Shown here piece by piece: positions 32,732 through 41,041 of a stretch of DNA of 64,000 nucleotides; within the stretch, counting starts at the first letter, position 1, and each line of letters begins with the position of its first letter. The notes below the pieces were generated by a model. It was not told the DNA's origin. It saw only the letters and a list, made by a program, of their open reading frames with translations, and did no database searches. The position numbers were made by a program, and so were the translations under genes. The DNA is from Lacinutrix sp. MedPE-SW (GTDB taxonomy: Bacteria > Bacteroidota > Bacteroidia > Flavobacteriales > Flavobacteriaceae): positions 62,001 through 126,000 of the forward strand of contig NZ_MPCX01000010.1 of NCBI RefSeq assembly GCF_001874145.1, given 5' to 3'.

Positions 32732-33924
32732 TGAGTCAAGATCAAGTAGAAATACTACAACGCGCATTAAAAAGAGAAAAGGCAGCGAGAAAAGCTGCCG
32801 AAAAAATTCTTGAAGAAAAGTCAAGAGAATTATATTTTACTTCACAAAAGTTAGAACAATTACTAGACGAGAAGTCGTCTCAACTGCAAGGTGTTTTTGA
32901 AAACATTATAGATGCATACGTTGTAATGGATCTACAAGGAAACATTATAAAATTTAACGAAGCAGCTACAAAATTATTTGGTTTCGATATAGAAAGAGAA
33001 AGTGTAAATGTTATAAATCTTATTTATAAAGAAGATTATGAGTATGCTATAACGTCATTTATGCAATTACAAAGCAATGGCTATTTTAAAGATTATGAAG
33101 CTAGAGTATATACCAAATCTAAAGAAGTTAAGTGGGTACATATTAACGCAAGCGTAATTTTTGACAAAGATAAAAATCCAGTAGCAGCTCAAGGTATTGT
33201 TAGAGATATTACAGAATTTAAAAATTTAGAAATACAAAAAGAAAAGCTTCTTAGTAAATTAGAAAAAAGCAACGATGAGCTACAAGAATATGCACATATA
33301 GTTTCACACGATTTAAAATCGCCTTTACGCAGTATACACGCGTTAGTAAGTTGGTTAAAAGAAGATAATATTAATAGCCTAGATAAGGCAAGCCTTAAAA
33401 ATATAGAGTTGATAGAGTTAACCCTAGAAAAAATGGAGCAGCTAATTACAGATGTTTTAAATTACTCTAGTGTAGGCTCAGATACATCATTAAGAGAAGA
33501 AATAGACTTAAACGGTTTAGTAAGCCAACTTGTAAGTATTTTATACGTGCCAGAAAATATAGAAATAAAAAGCCTTAATATTTTACCAAATATTACTGGA
33601 GATAAAACAAAACTTCAACAATTGTTTCAAAATTTAATAAGTAATGCTATTAAATTTATAGATAAGGAAAAAGGCACAATTATTATAGATGTAGAAGATG
33701 TAAATAGTCATTATAAATTTTCAATTAAAGATAATGGAATAGGTATTGAAAAACAGTTTCACGAAAAGATTTTCAAAATATTTCATTCTTTAAAAAAGAG
33801 TAAAGATTCTACAGGAATTGGATTATCTATTGTTAAAAAAATAGTCAATCTACACGAAGGTGAAATTTGGTTAGATAGTGAACCAAATGTTGGAACAACC
33901 TTTTATTTCACATTAAAAAAATAA
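32731..33924 (+). CDS. PAS histidine kinase, probable H-NOX partner
   Basis: A 397-residue soluble kinase. An N-terminal coiled coil (EILQRALKREKAARKAAEKI, about residues 7-60) leads to a PAS domain (residues about 50-170: FENIIDAYVVMDLQGNIIKFNEAA; WVHINASVIFD; GIVRDITEFK). HisKA follows with H in EYAHIVSHDLKSPLRS, then HATPase motifs LFQNLISNAIKFID (N box), IKDNGIGIE (G1) and STGIGLSIVKKIV (G2). No membrane segment. Translationally coupled to the H-NOX gene, the arrangement known for HnoK-type kinases. Confidence 0.9.
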   Translation: MSQDQVEILQRALKREKAARKAAEKILEEKSRELYFTSQKLEQLLDEKSSQLQGVFENIIDAYVVMDLQGNIIKFNEAATKLFGFDIERESVNVINLIYKEDYEYAITSFMQLQSNGYFKDYEARVYTKSKEVKWVHINASVIFDKDKNPVAAQGIVRDITEFKNLEIQKEKLLSKLEKSNDELQEYAHIVSHDLKSPLRSIHALVSWLKEDNINSLDKASLKNIELIELTLEKMEQLITDVLNYSSVGSDTSLREEIDLNGLVSQLVSILYVPENIEIKSLNILPNITGDKTKLQQLFQNLISNAIKFIDKEKGTIIIDVEDVNSHYKFSIKDNGIGIEKQFHEKIFKIFHSLKKSKDSTGIGLSIVKKIVNLHEGEIWLDSEPNVGTTFYFTLKK

Positions 33925-33927
33925 AAA

Positions 33928-35061
33928 ATGAAAGTAGTACAGTTAGTAAAATATAAAAATAAAGATTGGGAGTATATTAAAGAAAAACAAGAGTTAAAAT
34001 CTCCTTTAGTTTTGGTGTTTGGTAATAGGTATATGTTAGAAAGTGATACCATTTATAAAGAACTAAGAGAACTTTTTTTAGATGGCCACATTGTTTTTGC
34101 ATCATCATGCGCAGAAATTTCTTCAGATACTGTTAATCAAAATAGTATTACTGTAACAGCAATAGAGTTTGAAAAAAGTACATTTCAAATTAAAACTAGT
34201 AATATTTTAAATACAAATTTAGATAGCTTTAAAACAGGAAACGATTTAATAAAACAGTTACCTCAAGACGATTTAAAATATGTTTTAGTATTATCTGAAG
34301 GTAGCTTTATAAACGGAAGCCAATTAACAAAGGGTATGAGTGATGCCACAAAAAATAACCTTTTAATAACCGGTGGTTTATGTGGAGATGATGAACGCTT
34401 TGAAAAAACATTAGCATCATATAACGAAAATCCTAAAGAAGGAGAACTTGTCGCTATTGGTTTTTATGGCGAAACTTTAGAAATTTCATTCTCTATTCAT
34501 GGTGGTTGGACACCTTTTGGACCAGAGCGTATAGTAACTAAATCTAAAGACAATATATTATTTGAGCTAGATGGAAAGCCTGCCTTAGATTTGTACAAAA
34601 CCTATTTAGGAGAAAAATCTAAAGATTTACCTGGAGCCGCATTATTATATCCATTAAACGTTACATCTACAAACGAAAAACAATCAATAGTGCGTTCTAT
34701 TTTAAATATAGACGAAGCAGAGAACGCAGTAATTTTGGCAGGAGATATTAAAGAAAACTCTAAAGTACAACTCATGATGACTAATGTAGATAATATTGCA
34801 AATGCATCAGAACGCGCAGCAAAACAAGCATTAGAGAATAGAAAAAATAAAACAGAATTAGCATTATTAGTAAGCTGCATAGGTAGAAAGCTAGTACTAG
34901 ATCAACGAGTAGAAGAAGAAATTGAAGAGGTCATAGAGGTTATAGGAGACAATACCGCAATAACTGGTTTTTATTCTTATGGAGAAATTGCTCCATTTCA
35001 TGGTGAAGTAGCTTGCCAATTACATAATCAAACAATGACAATAACGCTAATTAGCGAATAA
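33928..35061 (+). CDS. FIST domain sensor (NosP-like)
   Basis: A 377-residue cytoplasmic protein with FIST_N (residues about 30-210; SCAEISSDTV, LITGGLCGDDE, ELVAIGFYGE) and FIST_C (about 220-365; PALDLYKTYLGEK, ILAGDIKENSKVQLM, GFYSYGEIAPF). FIST proteins include NosP, a haem-based NO sensor that inhibits or activates an adjacent kinase. The next gene is a histidine kinase beginning one base before this stop codon. Haem binding cannot be read from the sequence alone. Confidence 0.85.
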   Translation: MKVVQLVKYKNKDWEYIKEKQELKSPLVLVFGNRYMLESDTIYKELRELFLDGHIVFASSCAEISSDTVNQNSITVTAIEFEKSTFQIKTSNILNTNLDSFKTGNDLIKQLPQDDLKYVLVLSEGSFINGSQLTKGMSDATKNNLLITGGLCGDDERFEKTLASYNENPKEGELVAIGFYGETLEISFSIHGGWTPFGPERIVTKSKDNILFELDGKPALDLYKTYLGEKSKDLPGAALLYPLNVTSTNEKQSIVRSILNIDEAENAVILAGDIKENSKVQLMMTNVDNIANASERAAKQALENRKNKTELALLVSCIGRKLVLDQRVEEEIEEVIEVIGDNTAITGFYSYGEIAPFHGEVACQLHNQTMTITLISE

Positions 35062-36110
35062 TGAATTCTTTATTAAAGAGACAAATACGAAAATATTTAA
35101 GTGAAGATTTAAAAAACAATAGTGAGTTAACTACGTTTCTTAAAGCTATAGATAGTTCATACAATAATTTCGATGAACAATCTACTATGATTCAACGCGC
35201 AATGGCTATAAGCTCAGACGAGTTATATGCAGCAAATACAAAACTAAAAAACGAAGCAGAAGAGCAAAAGCAAGTTATAAGTAAATTACAAAGCGTAATT
35301 AATACACTTAAGTACTATAATTTAAAAGAAGATGACAATACAGAGAATGTTGAAATCACAGGTTCTAATTTGGTAGATTTTATAGACAATCAAACCAAAG
35401 AAATTATAAAAATGAACAAGCAAAAGCAATTAATGCTAAATGAGCTTGCACATCAAAATCAGGAACTTAGTGATTATGCGCATATGGTCTCTCACGATTT
35501 AAAATCACCATTAAGAAGTATAGATACTTTAACCGCCTGGTTGACTGAGGACTATAAAGATGTATTTGATGATAATGGTAAAAACACATTAAATCTAATT
35601 AGAAATAATGTAGATAAAATGGATAAACTAATTAGTGGTATTCTAGAATACTCAACTATTGGTAAAAATCAAATAGAAGTTTATAATGTAGACTTAAATA
35701 TGTTATTAGATAATATATTAAACACAATACACATTCCAAATAACTTTCAAGTTATAAAAGAAAATTTACCAACGGTAAAAGGCGATAAATATAGATTACA
35801 ACAGTTGTTTCAAAACTTGATTGTTAATGCAATTAAATATAATGATAAAAAGAAAGGTATTGTTAATATAGGTGTAGTTGAGAAAAATAACTATTGGCAA
35901 TTTTATATAAAAGACAATGGAAAAGGTATAGAAAAAGCCTATTATGATAAAATTTTTAAAACCTTTGAAAAATTAGAAAATAATCCAGAATCTTCAGGAA
36001 TAGGTTTGTCAATCGTAAAAAAAATCGTAGAACTTTACGGTGGAAAAATTTGGGTAGAATCTCAAATAAAAATTGGAACTACTTTTTATTTTACAATTAA
36101 AAAATCTTAA
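35061..36110 (+). CDS. Histidine kinase, probable FIST partner
   Basis: A 349-residue soluble kinase. An N-terminal helical domain (LLKRQIRKYLSED through QRAMAISSDELYAANTKL, residues 4-75) is typical of kinases encoded next to FIST genes. A coiled coil precedes HisKA with H in DYAHMVSHDLKSPLRS. HATPase has LFQNLIVNAIKYND, IKDNGKGIE and SSGIGLSIVKKIV. Its HisKA/HATPase is clearly paralogous to that of the PAS kinase two genes upstream (same HDLKSPLRS, same LFQNLI), so the two could cross-phosphorylate one phosphorelay. Confidence 0.9.
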   Translation: MNSLLKRQIRKYLSEDLKNNSELTTFLKAIDSSYNNFDEQSTMIQRAMAISSDELYAANTKLKNEAEEQKQVISKLQSVINTLKYYNLKEDDNTENVEITGSNLVDFIDNQTKEIIKMNKQKQLMLNELAHQNQELSDYAHMVSHDLKSPLRSIDTLTAWLTEDYKDVFDDNGKNTLNLIRNNVDKMDKLISGILEYSTIGKNQIEVYNVDLNMLLDNILNTIHIPNNFQVIKENLPTVKGDKYRLQQLFQNLIVNAIKYNDKKKGIVNIGVVEKNNYWQFYIKDNGKGIEKAYYDKIFKTFEKLENNPESSGIGLSIVKKIVELYGGKIWVESQIKIGTTFYFTIKKS

Positions 36111-36111
36111 A

Positions 36112-36429
36112 ATGGAACAACCCAATCAAACCTATATAAACAGCTTATCTGGTGGAGACGAGATATTTAAGCAAAAACTTATAGAAGTTATTAAAAAAGA
36201 ATTTCCAGAAGAGAAACAAATCTATTTTGAAAATTTTAATGCAAATAATTTTGCTCTAGCAGCAAATAATGTTCATAAACTTAAACATAAAATTAGTATT
36301 TTAGGGCTTGAAAAAAGTTACGATATAGCAGTTACTTATGAAAATAACTTATTAGAAGGTAGTACCAACAAAAAAGAAGAGTTTGAAACGATATTAAAAA
36401 CTATATCCAACTATTTAGAGACGCTTTAA
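36112..36429 (+). CDS. HPt phosphotransfer protein
   Basis: A 105-residue single HPt domain, start ATG 36112. The phosphoaccepting histidine is H55 in NNVHKLKHKISILG, matching the family H-x-L-K-x(5)-L-G pattern with K for G at one position. Four helices are predicted. It lies immediately after the second kinase and before the LytTR regulator, which places it between the single-domain receiver and the LytTR regulator in a phosphorelay (inference). Confidence 0.82.
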   Translation: MEQPNQTYINSLSGGDEIFKQKLIEVIKKEFPEEKQIYFENFNANNFALAANNVHKLKHKISILGLEKSYDIAVTYENNLLEGSTNKKEEFETILKTISNYLETL

Positions 36430-36441
36430 TTTATTTTTTTT

Positions 36442-37155
36442 ATGAATTGTATTGTTATTGATGATGAAGCTACAGCTAGAATGATTATTTCTCAATTGTG
36501 CTCAAATGTACCAACTCTAAATGTTTTAGATGAGTTTCCAAATGCAATGCAAGCCATCAAGTATCTAAACCAAAATGAAGTAGATTTAATTTTTCTAGAT
36601 ATACATATGCCAGATTTTACAGGTTTTGATTTTATTGAAACACTTAAAAATCCACCTAAAATTATTCTAACAACATCAGACCCTAACTTCGCTATACAAG
36701 CTTTCGAGTACGATTGTATTGTAGATTATCTTGTAAAACCAATTATTCAAGAACGCTTTAATAAAGCAATAGATAAAGCTGAAGCAAAGCAAAAATCACC
36801 TTCTTTAAAAGAAACTAATACAGAAAAAGTTGAAACTACTTCAGGTAACGACTTATATGTAAATATTGACAGGAGATTAATTAAAATAGATATTCCAAGT
36901 ATATATCTAGTTGAAGCTAAAGGCGATTATATTCAAGTTAAAACAGAAACAAAAAACTATACAGTACACTCCACTTTAAAAAAAATTGCAGAAAAACTAC
37001 CAGATAGTTTGTTTTTAAAAGTACACAGATCTTATATAATTAACACAAAAAAAATTATAGATATAGAAGATAATAGTGTACTTATTAAAAAAGATGTAAT
37101 ACCAGTAAGCCGCTCAAACAGACCAGAGTTAATGAAGCGTTTAAATCTACTTTAA
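36442..37155 (+). CDS. LytTR-family response regulator
   Basis: A 237-residue regulator. The receiver has acidic residues in VIDDEATA, phosphoacceptor D53 in LIFLDIHMPDFTG, T in ILTTSD and K in YLVKPI. The LytTR DNA-binding domain spans about residues 135-237 (LYVNIDRRLIKIDI; IYLVEAKGDYIQVKT; LKKIAEKLPDSLFLKVHRSYIINTKKI). Last gene of the sensor operon. LytTR regulators bind direct repeats about 21 bp apart; the composite elements in this block show precisely that spacing, so it is the prime candidate regulator. Confidence 0.93.
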   Translation: MNCIVIDDEATARMIISQLCSNVPTLNVLDEFPNAMQAIKYLNQNEVDLIFLDIHMPDFTGFDFIETLKNPPKIILTTSDPNFAIQAFEYDCIVDYLVKPIIQERFNKAIDKAEAKQKSPSLKETNTEKVETTSGNDLYVNIDRRLIKIDIPSIYLVEAKGDYIQVKTETKNYTVHSTLKKIAEKLPDSLFLKVHRSYIINTKKIIDIEDNSVLIKKDVIPVSRSNRPELMKRLNLL

Positions 37156-37187
37156 TAATTCTAGCATTTTTATAAAAGCTTAAATTA

Positions 37188-37275
37188 TTTGTCTACACAA
37201 AATGTCCATCTACCGATAGTTTTAAACTAGCTAATCGAAAAAGAACTTTAGCACTTCTATTTAACAATAGTTTTG
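37188..37275 (+). promoter_or_regulatory. Composite regulatory element C (upstream of the CAP lipoprotein)
   Basis: Box 1 TTTGTCTACA at 37188-37197, a weak second box (CATCTACCG near 37207-37215), ATCGAAA at 37234-37240, and TAGTTTTG at 37268-37275 (34 bp). Box 1 is 41 bp before ATCGAAA, one more than in copies A, B and D. Confidence 0.6.
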
Positions 37276-37296
37276 TCATCAAACAAACCAATTACG

Positions 37297-37785
37297 ATGA
37301 AAAAATTAATGTTAATATCAGCCCTTATATGCAGTGTTTTAATGTCTTGCTCCGTAGAAGAACCTACAAATACATTAAATACATCAACAACTACTAAGCA
37401 GCTAGAATATAAATCTATAGACTACGAAATAATAGAAATAATAAATAATTACCGTGTATCTATTGGTTTAAATACTTTGGGTTTAATAAATAAAGTGTCA
37501 GAAGAAGCATTATCTCACAATGCTTATATGGTAAATCAAGGAAAACCAAGTCACGATTTTTTTTATTTACGATCTCAAAATCTAAAAAATAGCATCAACG
37601 CAATTAAAGTTTCAGAGAATGTTGGGTTTGGTTTTACAAATGCACAGTCCATTGTAAATGCTTGGCTAAATAGCGAAGAACATAAACAAAATATAATAAA
37701 TCCAGAATTTACAAATTTTGGTATTTCTACAAAACAAGACGAAAACGGTAAAAATTATTTTACAAACATTTATGTAAAACTATAA
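37297..37785 (+). CDS. CAP (SCP/PR1) domain lipoprotein
   Basis: A 162-residue lipoprotein starting at ATG 37297 (a TTG at 37273 is inside the -7 box). Signal peptide with lipobox VLMSC. The CAP domain (about residues 45-160) shows IIEIINNYRVSIGLNTL, SHNAYMVNQGKPSHDFF, SENVGFGF, VNAWLNSEEHKQNIINPEFTNFGIS, matching the SCP/YkwD pattern with the H and E of the putative metal site (SHN, SENVG, SEEHK). Secreted CAP proteins occur with spore coat or surface matrix; function unclear. Element C puts it in the putative NO/LytTR regulon. Confidence 0.85.
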   Translation: MKKLMLISALICSVLMSCSVEEPTNTLNTSTTTKQLEYKSIDYEIIEIINNYRVSIGLNTLGLINKVSEEALSHNAYMVNQGKPSHDFFYLRSQNLKNSINAIKVSENVGFGFTNAQSIVNAWLNSEEHKQNIINPEFTNFGISTKQDENGKNYFTNIYVKL

Positions 37786-37797
37786 CCTTAAAAATCA

Positions 37798-37884
37798 ATC
37801 ATCTACAGTAAACTACCATTCGTCTACACATAAAAAGCAACAATCGAAAAACAAATTTTAAGGCTTATTTCTAAAGTAAATTTG
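37798..37884 (+). promoter_or_regulatory. Composite regulatory element D (upstream of the T9SS protein)
   Basis: Box 1 ATCATCTACA at 37798-37807, box 2 TTCGTCTACA at 37819-37828 (21 bp), ATCGAAA at 37843-37849 (19 bp from the CTACA of box 2) and TAAATTTG at 37877-37884 (34 bp). The block AATTTTAAGGCT at 37854-37865 occupies the -33 region and is repeated at the same place in element G. Confidence 0.8.
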
Positions 37885-37911
37885 TCTTATAACAAAGAAT
37901 ATAAACAAATC

Positions 37912-40512
37912 ATGAATATAAAATTACCTACTATAACTAAAGCAGTACTAACCTTAATGGTAGTTTTGTTTAGTTTAAATAACCAAGCTCAAAACATTCC
38001 GTTTAATTGCGATTATAGTGCATATCTTTTTCAATATAACGATGTTTATGCAATAGACTTAGCATCTGGAAATTCATTTTTAGCAGCTACAGATATTACC
38101 TCTGGAAACATTAATGCAGCAGCTTACAATCCTGCAGATGGTTTTATTTGGGGTTATTTAAGTTCTCCATCGCAAACTATTGTTAGAATTGGTAAAGACT
38201 TTCAAACAACAACATTTACAATTCCAGAACTTACTACTGGAAATAAATACGTTGGAGATATAAGCGCTAATGGTATTTATTATTTTAAATCTGGCGGAAC
38301 ATCATATTTTAAAGTAGACTTAAACCCGAATTCACCAACATATACACAATATTTATCTACAGAAACACTATCTCAAAATATAAACATTCATGATTGGGCA
38401 TTTAATGCTGTTGATGGTAATTTATATGCTGTAGAAAAAAACACTAATATTCTATACCGTATTAATCCTGTAACAAGTGTTGTAACGCCTTTAGGAGTAG
38501 TTCCAATTTTATCTGGTTTAGGTTACACTTATGGAGCGGTTTATTTTGATGCCGATGGTCGTTTTTACGTTTCGGCAAACCAAACGGGAACCATATATGT
38601 TATACAAAGCGTTCAAGATTTAGATGGCATAAATATTATGGATTCTAATTTATTTGCATTTGGGCCATCAAGTGCAAGTAATGATGGTGCACGTTGCCCA
38701 ACAGCTCCAGTATTACAGGAAATTTGTGATAATGGTATAGATGATGATGGTGATGGTTTAATAGATTGTGAAGATCCTTCATGTTCTGGTTTTGGTACTT
38801 GTGCTATTATTGCTCCACCAACAACTGCTAACGATGGTGGTTTAGAAAGTAATGGAAGACTATCTGAAGCAATAAATAAACGTAACTTTTACCGTGCTAG
38901 AAACAGTTATAAGTTTAACCAAAGCACAGCAAAACGTGTAACACCACAAACTAATGTAACTCAAAGAAGCTCGTTTACAGGTTTTCAATTACAAGATTTT
39001 ATCCCATTAACTACAATTAATGAAGATTATGCTATAGACTCAACACCACAAGATTTATTAAATATTACAAATGCAACAGAAGTTTACTCTGTAGATTATA
39101 TGCAAAACAATGCTTCAATAGCTTCAATTTTAGCATTAAAAACAGAAAATGGAGTATATGAACACACAAAATACATTTGTGATAGGCTATTGGGAGCAGA
39201 ATTAATCTCAGTTTCAACCATAGATATTAACAATAAATCTTTTATAAAATCTATAATTAAAAATGCCGATGGTAGCTTTGAATACGTGTTAAGTCTTTCA
39301 GCAAAAGTTGTAAATAATGATGCTAATTTTGAAATAGAAAGCCACTGGAATTTAGATTTATATGAAGATAATGTGACCTTTTATAATTTTCAAATCTGGT
39401 CAGACTCTATAGACGATTTATATAGTTTAGCTCAAGAAGTTTTAAATTTATTAGATAATGAAAAAACCATTTCTAGCTACCAAATTTCTTCGCCACCAAC
39501 AGTATTTGTTAGAAAAGGTAAGTATATAAATGGCGCTTTAGATCTTCAAATAATAAATACAAATGCTACAAACGATGTTGCTTTTGATTCTGGCTTTAGA
39601 ACAACAGAAACAGATAGTTTTAACTATGCCTCTACAAACATAAATTTAGAACAAAACTATATCACAGAACTATCTGTTGATACAGGAAATTTATTTGATA
39701 TCGGTTTTAGAATTGGAGATGGAATTAATACTCCAGATGATTTGTTTATGTCTGATGGTCCTTGGGGAGTTGATGATGCTCAACCTAGCACTACTGTAAA
39801 TAATTATCAAGTAACACAAAACACAACAAGTTTTGAGAATGAGGATTTTCCTATAGAAAGAAACGTTTTACTAAATGCAACAACAAGCACTTATTTTGCT
39901 GCTTATAGAGCTTTAACACCTCGATTTAAAGCAGTTGATTTATCAAATTTTAGTAGCTTAAAGTTTAATGCAAAAGGAAATGGAAATTTAGAAATTACTT
40001 TAGTTAAACAAAGTATTACAAACTGGAATGAGCAACATAAAGTTTCAGTATTATTAACAGATACTCTGCAAAATCATGCAATATCTTTCGAAGACTTTAC
40101 TTCATCTTTAAATACACCTTTAGAACCTAACGATATCGTAACAATTGTATTTACAATGGTAAGTGAAGATGGAACAAGTCAAACTAAAGAAATGGATTTA
40201 CAAGATGTACGTTTCTCTAGAGGAAGTACTTTAAATGTAGATGAATTTGAAATAAATGATAATACTATTATTGCATTCCCTAATCCAATGATAGATTCGT
40301 CTAACATAGTTTTTAATGCTACTTCTAATGATAAAGTACAACTTGTAATTTATAATCAACTAGGTAAAGAAGTTTACAATACAATTGTAAAAACAACAAT
40401 AGGAAAAAACCAAATAAGTATAAATAAAAACAATTTAAGCGATGGTTTATATATATGTAAATTAATAAGTTCTAAAACACCTTACAATCCCTTAAAGTTA
40501 CTAGTTAAGTAA
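37912..40512 (+). CDS. Large T9SS-secreted surface protein with DUF6923-like propeller
   Basis: An 866-residue exported protein starting at ATG 37912. Signal peptide ends near LFSLNNQAQN. Residues about 25-260 form a propeller-like repeat region (VYAIDLASGNSFL, AAYNPADGFIWGYL, VDGNLYAVEKNTN, DADGRFYVSANQTG) resembling DUF6923. A CDNGIDDDGDGLIDCEDPSC calcium-binding-like motif follows. GGLESNGRLSEAINKRNF and a long beta-rich middle part occur in other T9SS proteins. The last ~80 residues (FPNPMIDSSNIVF; YNQLGKEVYN; LSDGLYICKL) are a type A Por secretion tail. Probably an adhesin or matrix protein. It is under element D. Confidence 0.82.
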   Translation: MNIKLPTITKAVLTLMVVLFSLNNQAQNIPFNCDYSAYLFQYNDVYAIDLASGNSFLAATDITSGNINAAAYNPADGFIWGYLSSPSQTIVRIGKDFQTTTFTIPELTTGNKYVGDISANGIYYFKSGGTSYFKVDLNPNSPTYTQYLSTETLSQNINIHDWAFNAVDGNLYAVEKNTNILYRINPVTSVVTPLGVVPILSGLGYTYGAVYFDADGRFYVSANQTGTIYVIQSVQDLDGINIMDSNLFAFGPSSASNDGARCPTAPVLQEICDNGIDDDGDGLIDCEDPSCSGFGTCAIIAPPTTANDGGLESNGRLSEAINKRNFYRARNSYKFNQSTAKRVTPQTNVTQRSSFTGFQLQDFIPLTTINEDYAIDSTPQDLLNITNATEVYSVDYMQNNASIASILALKTENGVYEHTKYICDRLLGAELISVSTIDINNKSFIKSIIKNADGSFEYVLSLSAKVVNNDANFEIESHWNLDLYEDNVTFYNFQIWSDSIDDLYSLAQEVLNLLDNEKTISSYQISSPPTVFVRKGKYINGALDLQIINTNATNDVAFDSGFRTTETDSFNYASTNINLEQNYITELSVDTGNLFDIGFRIGDGINTPDDLFMSDGPWGVDDAQPSTTVNNYQVTQNTTSFENEDFPIERNVLLNATTSTYFAAYRALTPRFKAVDLSNFSSLKFNAKGNGNLEITLVKQSITNWNEQHKVSVLLTDTLQNHAISFEDFTSSLNTPLEPNDIVTIVFTMVSEDGTSQTKEMDLQDVRFSRGSTLNVDEFEINDNTIIAFPNPMIDSSNIVFNATSNDKVQLVIYNQLGKEVYNTIVKTTIGKNQISINKNNLSDGLYICKLISSKTPYNPLKLLVK

Positions 40513-40591
40513 CATTTCATTTAGTGTTTTTTTTGATTGATTGATAAGTAGAAACTCAAGGACTAATAAATAGCAAATTATAGTTTCTACT

Positions 40592-40624
40592 AGAGGCAAA
40601 AGAGTAATCTTTTGCCTCTTTTTT
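40592..40624 (+). terminator. Terminator after the T9SS protein gene
   Basis: A perfect 12-bp stem (40592-40603 with 40608-40619) with a GTAA loop and T tail, 80 bp after the stop codon. Confidence 0.9.
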
Positions 40625-41041
40625 GTTAATTAGAAACTGTTTTCTATGCAATAACATTATAAATTTACTGCAAACTTTTATTCTAATTATTTTTGACTGA
40701 AATTATGAATTATAGCAGTTATTATTAAATTAAATCTTGGTCCTGGCTAATAGTTTAGAACTATATTTTGTGAGTTTTTGAACAGAATAAAAGCATTTTT
40801 TATAAGTACATGTCTGGTTTTAGGCGAGTTATTTGAAGCATATCAACCGCTCTTATTTTGATTGATTGCGCTTCATTTGTTTTTAATACAGCCTAGCTTA
40901 GCTATAAGCCTCATATTCTATATAACAACGAAAATTTTATAATAAGTTATGTGTCAACTTGTTGTTTTGAAGGTCGATAGCGGCTTAAAAACATATAAAA
41001 CTATAGGTTTGTAAAGTAAGATGATTAAGAATATGTAATTG
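40625..41041. other. Intergenic region without a recognised gene
   Basis: About 420 bp between two convergent genes. No open frame of note, no tRNA, no hairpin with T tract that I can see, and no copy of the regulatory element. Composition is similar to other intergenic DNA here. Confidence 0.6.
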
